From the NCBI GenBank assembly GCA_029224185.1, contig CM055201.1:20772172-20836171 (forward strand): DNA of 64,000 bases. Direction: 5' to 3'. The notes beneath the pieces are model-generated. The model was not told the DNA's origin. It did no database searches and worked only from the letters and a program-made list of their open reading frames with translations. The DNA comes from Karalla daura. Taxonomy: Eukaryota > Chordata > Actinopteri > Chaetodontiformes > Leiognathidae. The position numbers and the translations under genes were made by a program. Positions within the stretch are counted from its first letter, which is position 1. Every line of letters begins with the position of its first letter. This document shows positions 1 to 12,237 of the stretch, piece after piece.

Positions 1-494
1 TGTGCATCGCGGACCAGGCGTTGAAGTCGTCCGTGCTGATGTCTTTGTAGCACAGGCAGAGCGTCCGTAAGGTCTGGTTGGCAAACTCCTGCAGTTCAAA
101 AACACAGAGAAAATAAATAAAAATGAATAAAGATGATTTTCCTTCACGGATACAAAAGAGACAGAGACGTGAGGACATGTGACTCACGTCCAGAGCAGTC
201 TGGGTGGTGTCTTTGTGTCTGGAGTTGGGGGACAGACGCTCGTAGATGACGGTGTCGGCTCCTTTGCAGTAGAGACGGATCCGACCGTCTGGAAACCTCA
301 CTGAGGAAGAGGAGAAGAGAGGAAGGCTTCGTTTTTAAAGGGTCTCCAGTCATATGGAGAACTAATATTACCAGGATAAACTCGGATTTAAGAAGGAAGT
401 AGGTCGAGAGGAGAAAAGGTGAGCAGGTAAGGTTGATCTAGACTACACCTTAAATGTTTAACAACCTACTTCTGTCTTTTCTACTTCCATGTAG

Positions 495-560
<66 letters not shown>

Positions 561-3500
561 ACACGTACAGATGATGGACATGCGCTTGCGGTCGGAGTTG
601 AAGTCGAGCAGTGCCAGCATCTCGTAGGTGGCCTCCTGGTCCATCTCCTGGATGGTGATGGTGTCCTGAGTGCGGGACAGGAACACGTAGCCGAAGTTCC
701 GAGCAGCCGTCACTAGAGCGCCCTCGTCTGGAGAGGCCGCCTGGTACACCAGCTCACCTGGAGGGACAGACAGGCAGGCAGGGAGACAGACAGAGAGAGA
801 GAGACAGAGACAGGCAGAGAGAGACAGAGACAGGCAGAGAGAGACAGAGACAGACAGAGAGAGACAGGCAGAGAGACAGACAGAGGAGAACACAGTTGGG
901 ATCACTGTTGGGAACGCTGGGATTTCTGCTGGGAACACTGTTGGAACCACTGTTGGGAACACTTTAGGGAACACTGTTAGTTTCACAGTTGGGATTACTC
1001 TTGGGAACACTGTTGGGAACACAGTTAGGAACACACACAACACACAGTTGGGATTTCTGTTGGGATATACTGTTTGGAACACTGTTGGGAACACTGGGAT
1101 TTCTGTTGGGAACTACTGTTGGGAACACTGTTGGGAACAGTGTTGGGAACACTGTTGGGAACAGTGTTGGGAACAGTGTTGGGAACAGTGTTGGGAACTA
1201 CTGTTGGGATTACTGTAGGGAACACTGTTGGGAACTACTGTTGGGAACTACTGTTGGGAACTACTGTTGGGATTACTGTTGGGATTACAGTAGGGAACTA
1301 CTGTTGGGAACACTGGGATTTCTGTTGGGAACTACTGTTGGGAACACTGGGATTACAGTAGGGAACTACTGTTGGGAACACTGGGATTTCTGTTGTGAAC
1401 TACTGTTAGGAACTACTGTTGGGAACAGTGTTGGGAACAGTGTTGGGAACAGTGTCGGGAACAGTGTCGGGAACAGTGTTGGGAACAGTGTTGGGAACAG
1501 TGTTGGGAACAGTGTCGGGAACAGTGTTGGGAACACTGTCAGGACCTCACCGTCTTTGTTCTCCACCATGACCGTGTGGCACAGGGACAGCAGCTTGAAG
1601 AACTCCGTGGCGTCCTTGTCCTTCCGGGACCTGACGCAGGCCACCAGGGAATGATCCATGAACGGAAACTTGCGGTCAGCCAGGCGGTTCCAGCTCCAGT
1701 CCACCGGCTGGTGGAGAGGGACAGGGAAAACGAAGAACTGGTTAGAATCCTACTGGCCTAAGTTAAGATGTGGAGGGAGTCACTTTTTGTACCATTCGGC
1801 ATGGTCGTATTTTCTCCTACAAGTCTGATTATTTGGCTGCATTTAACAAGCTTAATTTAACTGAAGCTTAATTTAACTTAACCTAGGAATACTCTATAAT
1901 ACGAAAACCGCCTGGTTGGTGACGGACTACAACCAAATAAACCAACTTAATCAAAACGTTATCAAACTTTGTCAAACTCTGAAACTTAAAGTGTCCATTT
2001 GACATCTTACCCTTCCTCGGTCCAGTACAACTCCCTCAGCAGTGGTCGGGTTACCTGTTTAAAGGGAAAAACCAAAAATTAAAACAGACATACATATCTG
2101 ATACATACTTAATGTTTTCCTGATGTGAGAAGACAACAAAGCTGCACATCTCAGGGACGTTGTTTTTAATCCTCTGCTGTTTGGTCAAATAATGATTCCC
2201 TACAAATTGAAAAACACTGGCTGGCTCGTGCCTTGCTTCACATTGAGGGGGCTGTCTATGCAGGAGTATTCCAGCAGGTGTCACTGTTCTACCTCCACGC
2301 TCTCCTCCCATCACAACCACCTGTTTCCATTACACCCCTCACAGGTTGTTTTCCCCAGTGAATCCTCCTCATGTTGTGTCTAGATGAACCCGGGCGGGTG
2401 CTATCGGTACCGTAGGTGCGTCCAGCGATGGTGCACTTCTTGAACTGCATGATGTTCTGCGTCAGAGTTCCCGTTTTGTCCGAGAAGATGTACTCGATCT
2501 GTCCGAGCTGCTCGTTCAGGGTGGTGGTCCGAGCCTGCGGGGGAGGGAAAGACTGATTCAGGAACAGTCTTTTCTGGCTGCTGTGCTATAAATAATTTCC
2601 CTTTCTGGGATAAATGAAGTCTCTTCTTATCTTATTATCTCATCTTAAACCAAACTTTTTCTCTTAACATACAAGTGGTGGCTCTGTTCAGGTGTAAAAA
2701 CAAAACAAAAATACATGTTTACGCCAAAATAAAGAGGGAGGCAGCAGCATCGTACCTTGGCAGGTGTGTCTTTGTCAGGATAGTACATCTGCAGGTCCCA
2801 GTTGATGAACTTACTCTGGCCCAGACGAATGATCTCCACACTGGACACGAAGCAGAGGGACAGACTTGTTTCATCTCAACAATCGAGCACAACCATGATT
2901 ATCGTTCTCCTCATAAGTGAACTACATGAAACAAGAATAGGTGGGATAAGAAACCACTGCTTTGAGTGACTTCTTTTAGGCATTTTCAGCATATTACTGT
3001 ATTTTCCGTAAATATGTGTCACATGGAATATTTGTCACATCAGTCTTTATTTCATAAGAATCCACAAATGAACATTCAGAGAGTGAATATGAGCACTAAT
3101 TGTAAATCCCACAAAGGTATAAAAGCACTTACTGTGTCAGTCATGTGACCTCTGACCCGGCGGTCAGGGATGATGTGGTGTATATAAGCAGAGATGTTCT
3201 ATATTGTAGAGCCAGAGCACTCAGATCATGGAGAAAGACCATTTTAATCATCGTTCTGTGTTTTTTTTCTGACCTGTTGTCACGTTAAAGGGTAGATAGG
3301 GGGTCTGGTCTCTGGACTTTTAGCAGGATAAGATAAGATAAAGTTAAGGTCAACTTTATTGCACCACAGAGTGAGAAATTTGTCTTGGGCAAGTCACCCA
3401 TGCTGGATACCAGGATACTAAGATTTCTGCCGGGTGGCATGACCTTCACTTCGAAATATGGGTCTCAGGACCAGCCAAGCTACTAACTAAATAGTAGTAT

Positions 3501-5393
3501 AGTCCGGAAAGTAGGTAGCTACCAGTCTGGTGGAACAGGGAACGTGTGCACTGACCTGACGTATAGTGAGATGGGCACCATGGTGTTGAGGACGATGATG
3601 TAGCCCCAGAAGCTGAGGAAGCCCCTGTAGGCGGCGCTCCGGTCCGTGCCGTCCCACAGGTACCAGGCCTTGGCCCCGATGTCCTCGTACCAGAAGCTGT
3701 GGCCGATGGCCAGGCCGGCCGCCGCCAGCAGGAGCAGAGCGAAGATCTGCAGCGAGGAGGAGGCGGTTTGAGAAGCCGGTCTGGTCTGGTCTGGTCTGTC
3801 TGGTATGTCTGGTCTGATCTGGTCTGATCTGGTCAGGTCTAGTCTGATTTGATCAGACAGGTGGTGATCTGGTCTGGTCTGGACTGGTCTGGTCTGGTCT
3901 GATCAGACCTGAGGTGATCTGATCTGATCTGACCAATCTGATCTTGTCTGGTCCGATCTGACCTGGTGGTCTGACCCAATCTGATCTGGTCTGATCTCAC
4001 CCAATCTGATCTGCTCTGGTCTGGTCTGATTTGATCTGATCTGATCAGCTCTGGTAGTCTAGTCTGGTCTGGTCTGGTCTGGTCTGGTCTGGTCTGGTCT
4101 GATTTGATCAGACCGGAGATGATCTGGTCTGGTCTGCACTGGTCTGGTCTGATCAGACCTGAGGTGATGTGGTCTGGTCTGATCTGACCCAATCTGATCT
4201 TGTCAGGCCCAATCTGATCTGGTGGTCTGGTCTGGTCTGGTCTGGTCTGGTGGTCTGACCCAATCTGATCTGGTCTGATCTGATCGGCTCTGGTGGTCTG
4301 GTCTGATCTGATTTGATCAGACCTGAGGCGATCTAGTCTGATCTAGTCTGCTCTGGTCTGGTCTGATTTGATCTGATCTGATCAGCTCTGGTAGTCTGGT
4401 CTGGTCTGGTCTGGTCTGGTCTGGTCTGGTCTGGTCTGATTTGATCAGACCGGAGATGATCTGGTCTGGTCTGCACTGGTCTGGTCTGATCAGACCTGAG
4501 GTGATGTGGTCTGGTCTGATCTGACCCAATCTGATCTTGTCAGGCCCAATCTGATCTGGTGGTCTGGTCTGGTCTGGTCTGGTCTGGTGGTCTGACCCAA
4601 TCTGATCTGGTCTGATCTGATCGGCTCTGGTGGTCTGGTCTGATCTGATTTGATCAGACCTGAGGCGATCTAGTCTGATCTAGTCTGGTCTGGTCTGGTC
4701 TGGAGACAAAGAGACTCCCAACTCACCGTGTAGACCATGTAGTTCATCAGCTCGTCGATCTTCGTCCTCTTGAACCTCGACTTCCCACCGTTCCTCATGA
4801 TTTTGGTGTCAGATCCTGCAGCAACGAATGTGGAAACAGTGCAATTCACTCCACTCAGCCGGAACTTGTAAACACTCAAAAAAACTCAAAAAATCTGATT
4901 TGTGCTGTTATAAGACTGTAATAAAAACATCAGATATGTGCAGAAAAGAAAAGAAAACTCAGATTAGGGCGAGTCAGGGGGGAGAGCAGACCTGCGAAGA
5001 TGACCAGGCCGTGGGCCTCCTCCGTGTTGCGGATCTTGCAGCCTCGCAGCATCATGTTGTCCAGGTCCAGGGGGTAGCGCTCCCTCTGCCACAGCATCGT
5101 CCCCACAAACTTGTCCAGGCGGTTGTTGGGCTCCTCGCACTCGATCAGAGCTTCAGGGGAGACAAGGAGGAGGAACGAGGTGAGAGGGCTGCGGCTCAGT
5201 CAGAAGGAGAGGAACGCTGCAGGACGACTGTGTCTGGCAGTTTTCTTTTTAATTCATGAATGAAGGCAAAAGAAAGTAGAAAGGAGATTCTCTTTGCTAT
5301 TTTAGTGCAATTCAACTGTGACAAACACAATTTACCTCCAGGAATCACAAGTATTAAATACGAAGTAAGTAAGTATTCCCACTCTCTATCTCC

Positions 5394-5440
<47 letters not shown>

Positions 5441-7537
5441 CCTACCTATCTACCTACCTATCTACCTATCTATCTATCTATCTTTATCTAATTCATCTTA
5501 AAAAAAACAGAAAAATAATATCAATTTTTCAAGTTGGTGTGCATCGTAGCAAAAACATCCCTCAGAAAGTTGCATTTTTATCATTTATTATATTATTTAC
5601 ACATATTATTTATCTCATTATTCCACTCAATCTCTATAAATGTTCATTTTAAACCCATTATATATTTAAAGTTCACATTCAATATCAAATTATTGCAGAT
5701 GCCATCAAAATATATATATCACATCTTGATTTTATATGTGTGTGTTTATACATTATTGATATAAACTATTATCAAGGGATTATTATCATGTATTAATATT
5801 GTTTATACGAATGTTATAATATACAATATACAAATGTAATTATATACAAAAGTGTATTATTACTTGTAAACACTTCAGAGATCTCAGTTAAAAACTAGGC
5901 TCAATAATTAGGATTTACTCTCAGTTTGAGCAGTTTAAAGTAAATGAGACATTTTATTCAACGTAAAGCAGATGTGAAGTTCACCATCAAAGTCGGCCAG
6001 CTGTCGCTCCTCCTGCAGCCTCTCGTCCGTCACTCTCAGCCCCATCTTGAACTTCAGGTTGGTCTCTCTGCGGAGCACAAATCCAACCCCAGGTCACTTC
6101 AAACTGAAACCAGGAGAGAGCGAGACAAACCTGGACAGAGGACGCTTCTCTAACACTCTGACCTGAAGCTGTTTCTCACAGTTTCTCACACGCTCAGACT
6201 TGGTCTCACACCACAGAGACGCATACAACAAATCGCGGTCCATAGGTTTGATAATGAGTAGAGAGATGAACAATAGATTGTGACTGGAAAGGGATTTACT
6301 CCTCTCACCCGTCCAGCTCGGCCGTTTCTACGTAACACAGGCTGTTTGGGTTGGAGCTGGACAGCAGCAGGATGTCGGCCTGGAAAGACAGAAACGCAGG
6401 ACAAAGGTCAAAGTTGTGCGTCTGCATTTCATGTATAACTTCATATAGTACTTTGTTGTTATATGACGTAACTGGCTGGGCGTCTAAAACCTTTAGGGGG
6501 GATACATTAAAAGCTCTACCATTCAGTTCACGTAACATTAAGTAATTGGTTAATATTTAAAGTAACATTATGTCTGACTCACGTAAACATTCTGATAATA
6601 AAAGAGGCTAGAATGGACAAAATGATAAGAATCAGCTCATAAATTGAAGGGATAACTAGTGGAGTCTGTATTTTCTGGATACAGGATGCTATACTATGTC
6701 AGATTGAATCTAGAACAATCTATGGATGTGCTTCAGATCTAAACAGTGGAGTAATTCACCGGAATAAAGTCGTTCTTCTTCAGCCGGACCACGTCTCCGA
6801 CCTGGATGTCTCTCCACTTTGACTCTTGAAACCTGAGACAGAGAGAGAGAGAGGAAAACTGAATGAACTACTGCAATAAGTGAAGAGAAGTTTAGCTTTA
6901 GTTTCCTGGTTCCTCCTCAAAGCCTCAGGAGTTGTACATCCCCGGTAAAAAGAATTTCAGAATTTACTGAGGAACATTCCTGAAAATCCGGTTTGTTTTT
7001 TAACACGTTTCACATGTTGTGTTTTTCCACTCGTGCCGCCATCTTGGAACATACAAGGATAAACGTATGAGATGTGTCCAGTGTTGAATTAAAGCTGTTT
7101 TCACCATTTACTATGCTACTAAGACTCTCTTTTCTCACTTCTGTCTCACTTGTAAGAGAACCTGTAGTGATGTGTGCGAGGAGAAAAAAGACATAGAACT
7201 CAATGAGATGTTGGGTAGATGTCTGGACTATCCTATTTGTGACTCTCAGCTCTATTAAATGCTCATTTCTTTCTTTGTAATTATTATTATTTATTTAGCA
7301 GACTTCAGTCTGACCTGCCATTCAGCAGCACCTCGCACTTCCTGTTGTTGATCTCTTTGTCCATTCTGTGTCGTGCCTGAAGAAAAACAAAAGTTCACAC
7401 TATGTAATTCAATGGTTAAAACACATAGACACATATCAGATTGAAATAAAGTAGGAAAATGTTCATTATTAGCCTATAATCCTGAGCAGGATGGAAAAGA
7501 AAAGATTTGATTGATCAAGCTACGTATACGGTTAGTA

Positions 7538-7607
<70 letters not shown>

Positions 7608-8030
7608 CTCACCAGGTCGTCCACCAGGTCTTTGATGGCTGTGACTCCCAGCACCACCACCAGTGGGACCAGTGTGGTGTACCAGGGCAGAGTGGAGATC
7701 TCTGGGATGATCTAACCAACACATATCTGAAGTCACTTCCTGCTCCCTATTTGTTGTGTGTATGTTTACACACACACATACACACATATATATATAGGCT
7801 TTTATAACAGAGAGATATGTAACAAAGACGGTATAACAGGTCAACAAGCGGGGTCTATAATAAACGAGTGTGTGCACAGGTGAGAGAGAGGACGGGTTTA
7901 TCGATGTACCTGGAGGATGAGCAGGGCCAGGAAGTAGAGGTTGGCCGCTCTCTTGAACTGCTCGTACAGGTTCAGAGGGAGGAAGGTCAGGACGTTGTAC
8001 TTGTACGTCTTGATGGAGTTTCCCTGGAGT

Positions 8031-8067
<37 letters not shown>

Positions 8068-10824
8068 CAGTCACTTTGTCCTTTCCTCGTAAACAGCAGG
8101 ATACCTAGAACCGAGAACCGGTTGCCTTTTTCCACCTCTCCAGATCCACATCATTACGTCACTGTGTAGATCAGTGACACGGGCCCAGGACTCGGTCCAG
8201 GTGAATCTCTCCTCCTCCACCTGTTGGTGTTCCAACCACTGACTTTTTAGGGGATTTCTTTTAGCTTCTTTAGCTGCTGTTTATCTACAGCTTCTCTGGT
8301 GGAACTTTTTCCACATTTAATCCAGGTTGCAGCCCAAACCGTCCAGGGAACAATGTGTAGTTACATCAGACATCATGTTGGGGGCGCTGTTGTCCCAAAC
8401 AGGAAGTTTGATGCCCAAAATAAAACACGGAAAAGATAATACAGAAAATAATGGATAAAACAGAAAGATGAAAGCCTGGCTCATCCATTGGGCAGGACCG
8501 GAAGCAGAACTCCAAGTATGTGAATCTTGGTTTGTTACTGTCAATGTTACTTTTTTAACCTTTTTTTACCTAAAAAACAGCCAAACACTGACCTCCCACC
8601 CATTAGATCTCTATCCCGCCATTTTCTCACTCATTTAAAAATCAATGCTGTTCATCTGAGTGGCCATAAGAAACCATGATATGACTGTATTAGATAAGTA
8701 TTCATCTTCATCCATCATCCATCAGTCCCTGCACCTCTGCAACACCAGCCATTTCCCAACCTTTTTTAACAACTTCTTCGGATTTCTTGGTTTCTTTCTA
8801 CAGTTTCTTTGTTTTTTTTCTTTTCTGCAGCCTATCACTCCATCCCTGAATCCCAAGAACACAATGAACTGGGAAAACTTCTGTCAGGGGTCACTGGACA
8901 AGCTGGGACAAGCCAGCACCAGCTAACTCAGACCCAAACTACAGCCAAACAGACACGGCTCTCCTCCAACCCAGGCCCTGCTGGTGTCAGGAAAAGTCGA
9001 AGAAAGACGAGAGAGCATTTTGTCTCCCTGCTAGCGAGGAGTGTCCACTGGACTGGTCTCTCGATGCGTCTATATTTAGTCAAACGCGGGTCGGCTCACC
9101 TGGTCGATCAGGTTTCAAGCCTCCACAAAGACTGACGACACAGAAAACGACACGCTCTGGTGTGTTCGCTCAGAGGCAACAAGCCTCTGGTTTTAAACAA
9201 ACAACCAGGGCTTGTAAATCTCTTAATGACAGGGTTTTTTTTCCTCCACATGTAGAAAAGAGCAAGCTCGAGCCGACCGGGAAACCCAAACTGGAGGGAA
9301 AAGGAGAGGGCGTGACATGCAACACTCCCACTCTCACAATCTCACCTTTCATCTACATTATCACCTGAAATAAGGAGGGTACTACACAGACACGCTTGCC
9401 AAGGTATACATAACGATCAAACATGACCTTTCGGCAGCTCAGGGAGCCATGACAGTCAGAAGTGACTCAGCAGGAACAAGAAACGAGAAGGCACGGGTCA
9501 GAGTGGAGCAACGAGAGCAGCTTCAGGGTCCGAACCATCCCAGAGAGGCGCTCTCCTTCCTGGCGGTTTACATCACGTTCATTCACAAAACCTGAGATTA
9601 ATGTTTGAGCGAGGTCAGTTAATGTTTCCCTCCGCTTTGATGCAATATAAGATCGAGGGGGTTTCTGTTGAATCCTAGATTTAGAGACATCACCACTAAA
9701 GAATCTGAACTCATCACAGACACGTTGACTGGAAATAGCCAAGCAAGCGTCACATAGGATCCTCCCTCACTGAATATGAAAGTTAGAGTTAAACACCAAA
9801 TGAAACACCAGCTTTATTTGGTCTACTATGACCCCGTTGTTTGTTTATGGTGGCTAATGTTAGCAAACTCCATGTAGTGTTTACCATATCAGAGCGCTCA
9901 AACACTCACTTGTTAGTTAGTTTCTTGTTACTTGTTTGTTGGTTTCTTCCATTATCAGAAGAAGAGAAAAGGCTGGCGAGATTAATCATGTGAAACTACA
10001 GTTAAAGGAAAAAAAAAAAGTAAGGAGTGAAGTCTCGGCTGAAAACGCTGAGAACGTGAATGTGTGAGAACTGTTTCCTCCTACAGTAGTAAAACACACG
10101 GGCCAGTTCTTCTCAATTCCTCTTCGTCGGTTCCTGTTCGGTGCGACTGCATCCTGACGTCACATGAACGTCGACCGATCTTTGAGGCGAAAGCAGCTTC
10201 AGACTCTCACGGTGTGAACTTTCACTGTACGCCGTCCTCGAGGTGTCTTTGTACTCGGACTTGTGTCAGATGAAGTTTCGTTTCGAGCTGAATGCAAATG
10301 AGCTCGGTAAATATTGCTAAACGCAACGAGTACAGACGTCCCCGATCCCGTCAAGGATCACATCTGGAGTCCATAGGTTCACGTTGGAAACACCACAACC
10401 ATCTCTCTCTCTCTCTCCTTCTTTCTCACTCGTTCGCTCTCTCTGATCGAGACGTTCCTAACCTAAGTTCAGAGGTCACAAGTGAGTTTGTACAACCATT
10501 TTTTACCCCCTCAACCAATCAATAACAGAGTGTGAATGGCTCCATTCTCATCACGAGGACCGGGATCAGGATCTGGACATGTCCGGGAACAGTCCCGGGT
10601 TGTTTACGAGCCACTGGCTTTGACTCGTTTTCTGTAAAAGTCTCACAACTCTGCAGGTTAGAAAACTCTTCCACGGCTTCCAGGAACGTGAACCCACAAA
10701 ACAGCAGGAACAGGAAATACCAGGAAGTGCGTCTGTCTGCGTGTCGAGTGTTAATCCCTGACATTTGATGAAAACAACTCAATCACCGCTCTAAAAATAA
10801 TTACAAAGGTAAATAAGAGAGTTA

Positions 10825-10855
<31 letters not shown>

Positions 10856-12237
10856 GAGGCTGCAGTTTGCTCAGGGCGTGACAGCCATGCTTAGCTCTAT
10901 ACGCTCAAGATTAGCTCCGACTGGGATGAAGAACCAGGAGGAGAACCTCGGTTCCGGAGTTATAAGCCGTTAAAGTTTCCCCATAAGAATGCATTGGTTC
11001 GTCAAAAAGTGAAAATTTGACTAAGTGCTTTTCACAAAATTGTCCTTCCAGGGTTAGGGTTAGGGTTAGGGTTAGGGTTAGGGTTAGGGGTTAGGGTTAG
11101 GGGTTAGGGTTAGGGTTTGGGGGTTTCGAAGGTGGTCTACCCCCCCTCTGTCAAGATTTGAAGTTGAATAACTTTTGATAGGAAGGTCGTAGCTGGATGA
11201 AACCAAGCTCTACCCCCCCAGTAGACGGGTCGCTCTTTCCAGCGGTACCATCTAACCCTAACCCTAACCCGGAGGAGGAGGAGGAGGAGGAGGAGGAGGA
11301 GGAGGAGGAGGAGGGTGGCGTGCTTACAGAGTATCTGCTCTTCTTGATGCACATGAAGACTTTCTTCTGAAACTCTGGCAGCTGGTGGTAGGGACGGTCG
11401 TTGGCCTTCACCTTCCATGGCAACTCTGCAAAACAGCACCAACATAAATGAAACCTTTCCTTATTATCGCTGAGTTAGGCTCAATGAAAGTGGTTCTCTA
11501 TTTCTGTGCAATTAGAGCAATTCTTTATCATATTATGTCACTATTTGATTATTTATTTGATTAATTTACCTAGTTGCTAATATTATTGTCTTATAATAAA
11601 TATGATTATAGTCATCATTATTACTTACCATAATACCATATACCATAATATTTTAAGTGTCCCATACCTTCTCATATCTTAACTAAGCCCCTGGATGCAA
11701 CAACTTTCCATCAAGGAAAAACTGATAAACCATTTATTGATATGGAAAATCATCACGAACCATCGTTTCCATCATTGCTCATGTATCGTTATTACTACTT
11801 GCTATTACTTGGCCTATTGCATCGTATTACTATTTCTCATTTCTCATTTATTTGGACTATTCCGTGTGGACTGTCATTATGGACACACTGCTCATAGCTG
11901 CTCAGGAAAACTTCCCTTTGAAGTATGGATCATATAGTGTGAAGTGTTTCCCTTGTGTTTTTATGGCTGTATCCCAGCTCCTTATGCTGAGCTACTGGAC
12001 TCACAAAAACACAGAATTGAAGGAATGCTGCGGGACGTCTGCACTGAGTGACCCACCGCTGGGCTTGGCCTCCACCGGGGGCTGTGGGGCTCTGGGAACG
12101 TGGCCCGGCACCTCCTCCTCCTCCTCCTCCTCCTCCGAAGTCACATCCAACTCGTCGTCCGTCTCGTCGTCGCTGTACGGCATGACCTCATCGTCCGGGC
12201 CCAGGGACCCATGGGAGTCCACACGCCTCCGGCTCAT
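1..12237 (-). CDS. atp8b1: Phospholipid-transporting P4-ATPase ATP8B1 (5' half, partial)
   Basis: Catalytic subunit of a P4-ATPase flippase, which moves phospholipid from the outer to the inner leaflet and in vertebrates pairs with a CDC50-type subunit. Coding exons on the minus strand in transcript order: 12237-12057, 11425-11328, 8023-7910, 7711-7613, 7376-7315, 6832-6760, 6379-6309, 6067-5985, 5150-4992, 4815-4727, 3746-3556, 2840-2756, 2534-2411, 2054-2011, 1707-1551, 757-569, 300-188, 88-1. All have AG/GT borders and phases join without a stop, giving about 673 residues of a family usually near 1250. Visible: acidic N-terminus with DDEVMPYSDDETDDEL, TM1-2, actuator-domain DGET, PISL in TM4, phosphorylation motif DKTGT, and SDRKRMSII and CKGAD of the nucleotide-binding domain. 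The N-terminal match and the neighbours nars1/fech favour ATP8B1 over ATP8B2/4. The rest of the gene lies before base 1. Confidence 0.93.
497..559. repeat. (GT)n microsatellite in atp8b1 intron
   Basis: About 31 GT units on the plus strand. It lies directly after the donor of the atp8b1 exon ending at 569, so it reads as CA repeats in the transcript. Confidence 0.97.
569..757 (-). CDS. atp8b1: atp8b1 nucleotide-binding domain exon
   Basis: The exon encodes YQAASPDEGALVTAARNFGY and later DFNSDRKRMSII, both hallmarks of the P4-ATPase nucleotide-binding domain. It joins 300-188 (RFPDGRIRLYCKGADTVIYE). The donor GTACGT is followed within a few bases by a long CA repeat on the transcript strand (63 bp, 559-497). 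Confidence 0.92.
770..1545. repeat. GA-rich tract plus 12-bp GGGAACAGTGTT minisatellite
   Basis: Bases 770-885 are a purine-rich CAGAGAGAGA tract. From about 890 to 1545 a 12-bp unit (GGGAACAGTGTT or GGGAACACTGTT) repeats dozens of times with point variants and some longer composite units ending GGGATTTCT or GGGATTACT. The array fills almost all of an atp8b1 intron and ends a few bases before the exon at 1551. Long open frames across it are artefacts of the repeat. Confidence 0.95.
2411..2534 (-). CDS. atp8b1: atp8b1 catalytic exon with the DKTGT phosphorylation site
   Basis: The exon reads GQIEYIFSDKTGTLTQNIM. The Asp of DKTGT is the residue that forms the aspartyl-phosphate in every P-type ATPase, and LTQNIM is typical of the P4 class. 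The acceptor cccgcag and the donor GTACCG are both clear. The following exon (2054-2011, 44 bp) is a short variable linker starting NPTTAEG. Confidence 0.93.
2580..2645 (+). repeat. Probable LINE-type 3' tail fragment
   Basis: The sequence aatttccctttctgggataa followed by ATCT-rich short repeats resembles the 3' tails of fish LINE families. Similar strings are at about 5325 and 47330-47380. This is a recognition by eye only. Confidence 0.4.
3300..3480. repeat. Possible interspersed repeat in atp8b1 intron
   Basis: The stretch with agataagataaagttaagg, caactttattgcaccacaga and gagaaatttgtcttgggcaa looks like a common fish interspersed repeat. The family cannot be named from sequence alone. 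It lies in the intron between the exons at 3746-3556 and 2840-2756. Confidence 0.35.
3556..3746 (-). CDS. atp8b1: atp8b1 exon carrying TM3-TM4 and the PISL motif
   Basis: This 191-bp exon encodes TM3 (IFALLLLAAAGLAIG), the luminal loop and TM4 (YIIVLNTMVPISLYV). P4-ATPases have PISL in TM4 where cation pumps have PEGL, and this segment is central to lipid transport. It joins in phase to the exon at 2840-2756, which continues EIIRLGQSKFINWDLQMYY. Confidence 0.92.
3778..4700. repeat. GGTCT/GATCT minisatellite with a 337-bp higher-order unit
   Basis: About 920 bp built from TCTGG and TCTGATC units, filling the intron between the exons at 4815-4727 and 3746-3556. A longer block starting near 4013 (gctctggtctggtctgattt) recurs at 4350, and the same 337-bp offset holds for the blocks at 4101/4438 and 4328/4665, so the array contains a recent large tandem duplication. 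Open frames in it (DQTRPDQ repeats) are not genes. Confidence 0.95.
5393..5482. repeat. (TCTA)n / (CCTA)n microsatellite
   Basis: Tetranucleotide array with TATC and CTAC variants in an atp8b1 intron. The bases just before it (about 5325-5390) resemble a LINE 3' tail, a common place for such arrays in fish. Confidence 0.95.
5483..5984. other. AT-rich intron sequence
   Basis: AT-rich atp8b1 intron between the exons at 6067-5985 and 5150-4992. No gene, RNA or recognisable element was seen apart from the neighbouring tetranucleotide array. Confidence 0.6.
7541..7604. repeat. (GT)n microsatellite beside an atp8b1 donor
   Basis: About 32 GT units. In the transcript it is a CA repeat that begins 6-8 bases after the donor GTGAGA of the exon ending at 7613. 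Confidence 0.97.
8032..8064. repeat. (CA)n microsatellite beside an atp8b1 acceptor
   Basis: In the transcript this is a GT repeat ending about 8 bases before the acceptor of the exon that starts at 8023, replacing most of the usual pyrimidine tract. Confidence 0.96.
11051..11119 (+). repeat. Interstitial telomere-type repeat (TTAGGG)n
   Basis: About eleven TTAGGG/GTTAGG units, a few with an extra G (TTAGGGG), inside the second coding intron of atp8b1. Three units in the opposite orientation (CCCTAA) follow at 11250-11270. Confidence 0.93.
11250..11312. repeat. Reverse telomere-type units followed by (GGA)n
   Basis: Three CCCTAA units at 11250-11270 are followed by about 14 GGA/GAG units (11271-11312), ending some 10 bases after the donor of the atp8b1 exon at 11425-11328. 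Confidence 0.9.

Larger units (their letters stand above)
8100..11327. other. Large atp8b1 intron (3.3 kb), no gene seen
   Basis: Intron between the exons ending at 11328 and starting at 8023. It holds a short (AC)n at 10825-10851 and telomere-like repeats near 11050, otherwise unremarkable unique-looking sequence. Open frames of 60-110 codons here show no recognisable protein motif and are judged to be chance. Confidence 0.6.

Noticed and set aside
989..1654. 221-codon frame with VGNSVGN repeats
   Set aside because: Product of the 12-bp repeat, running into the antisense of a real atp8b1 exon.
3839..4879. Frames with DQTRPDQ repeats
   Set aside because: Pentamer/heptamer minisatellite in an atp8b1 intron.
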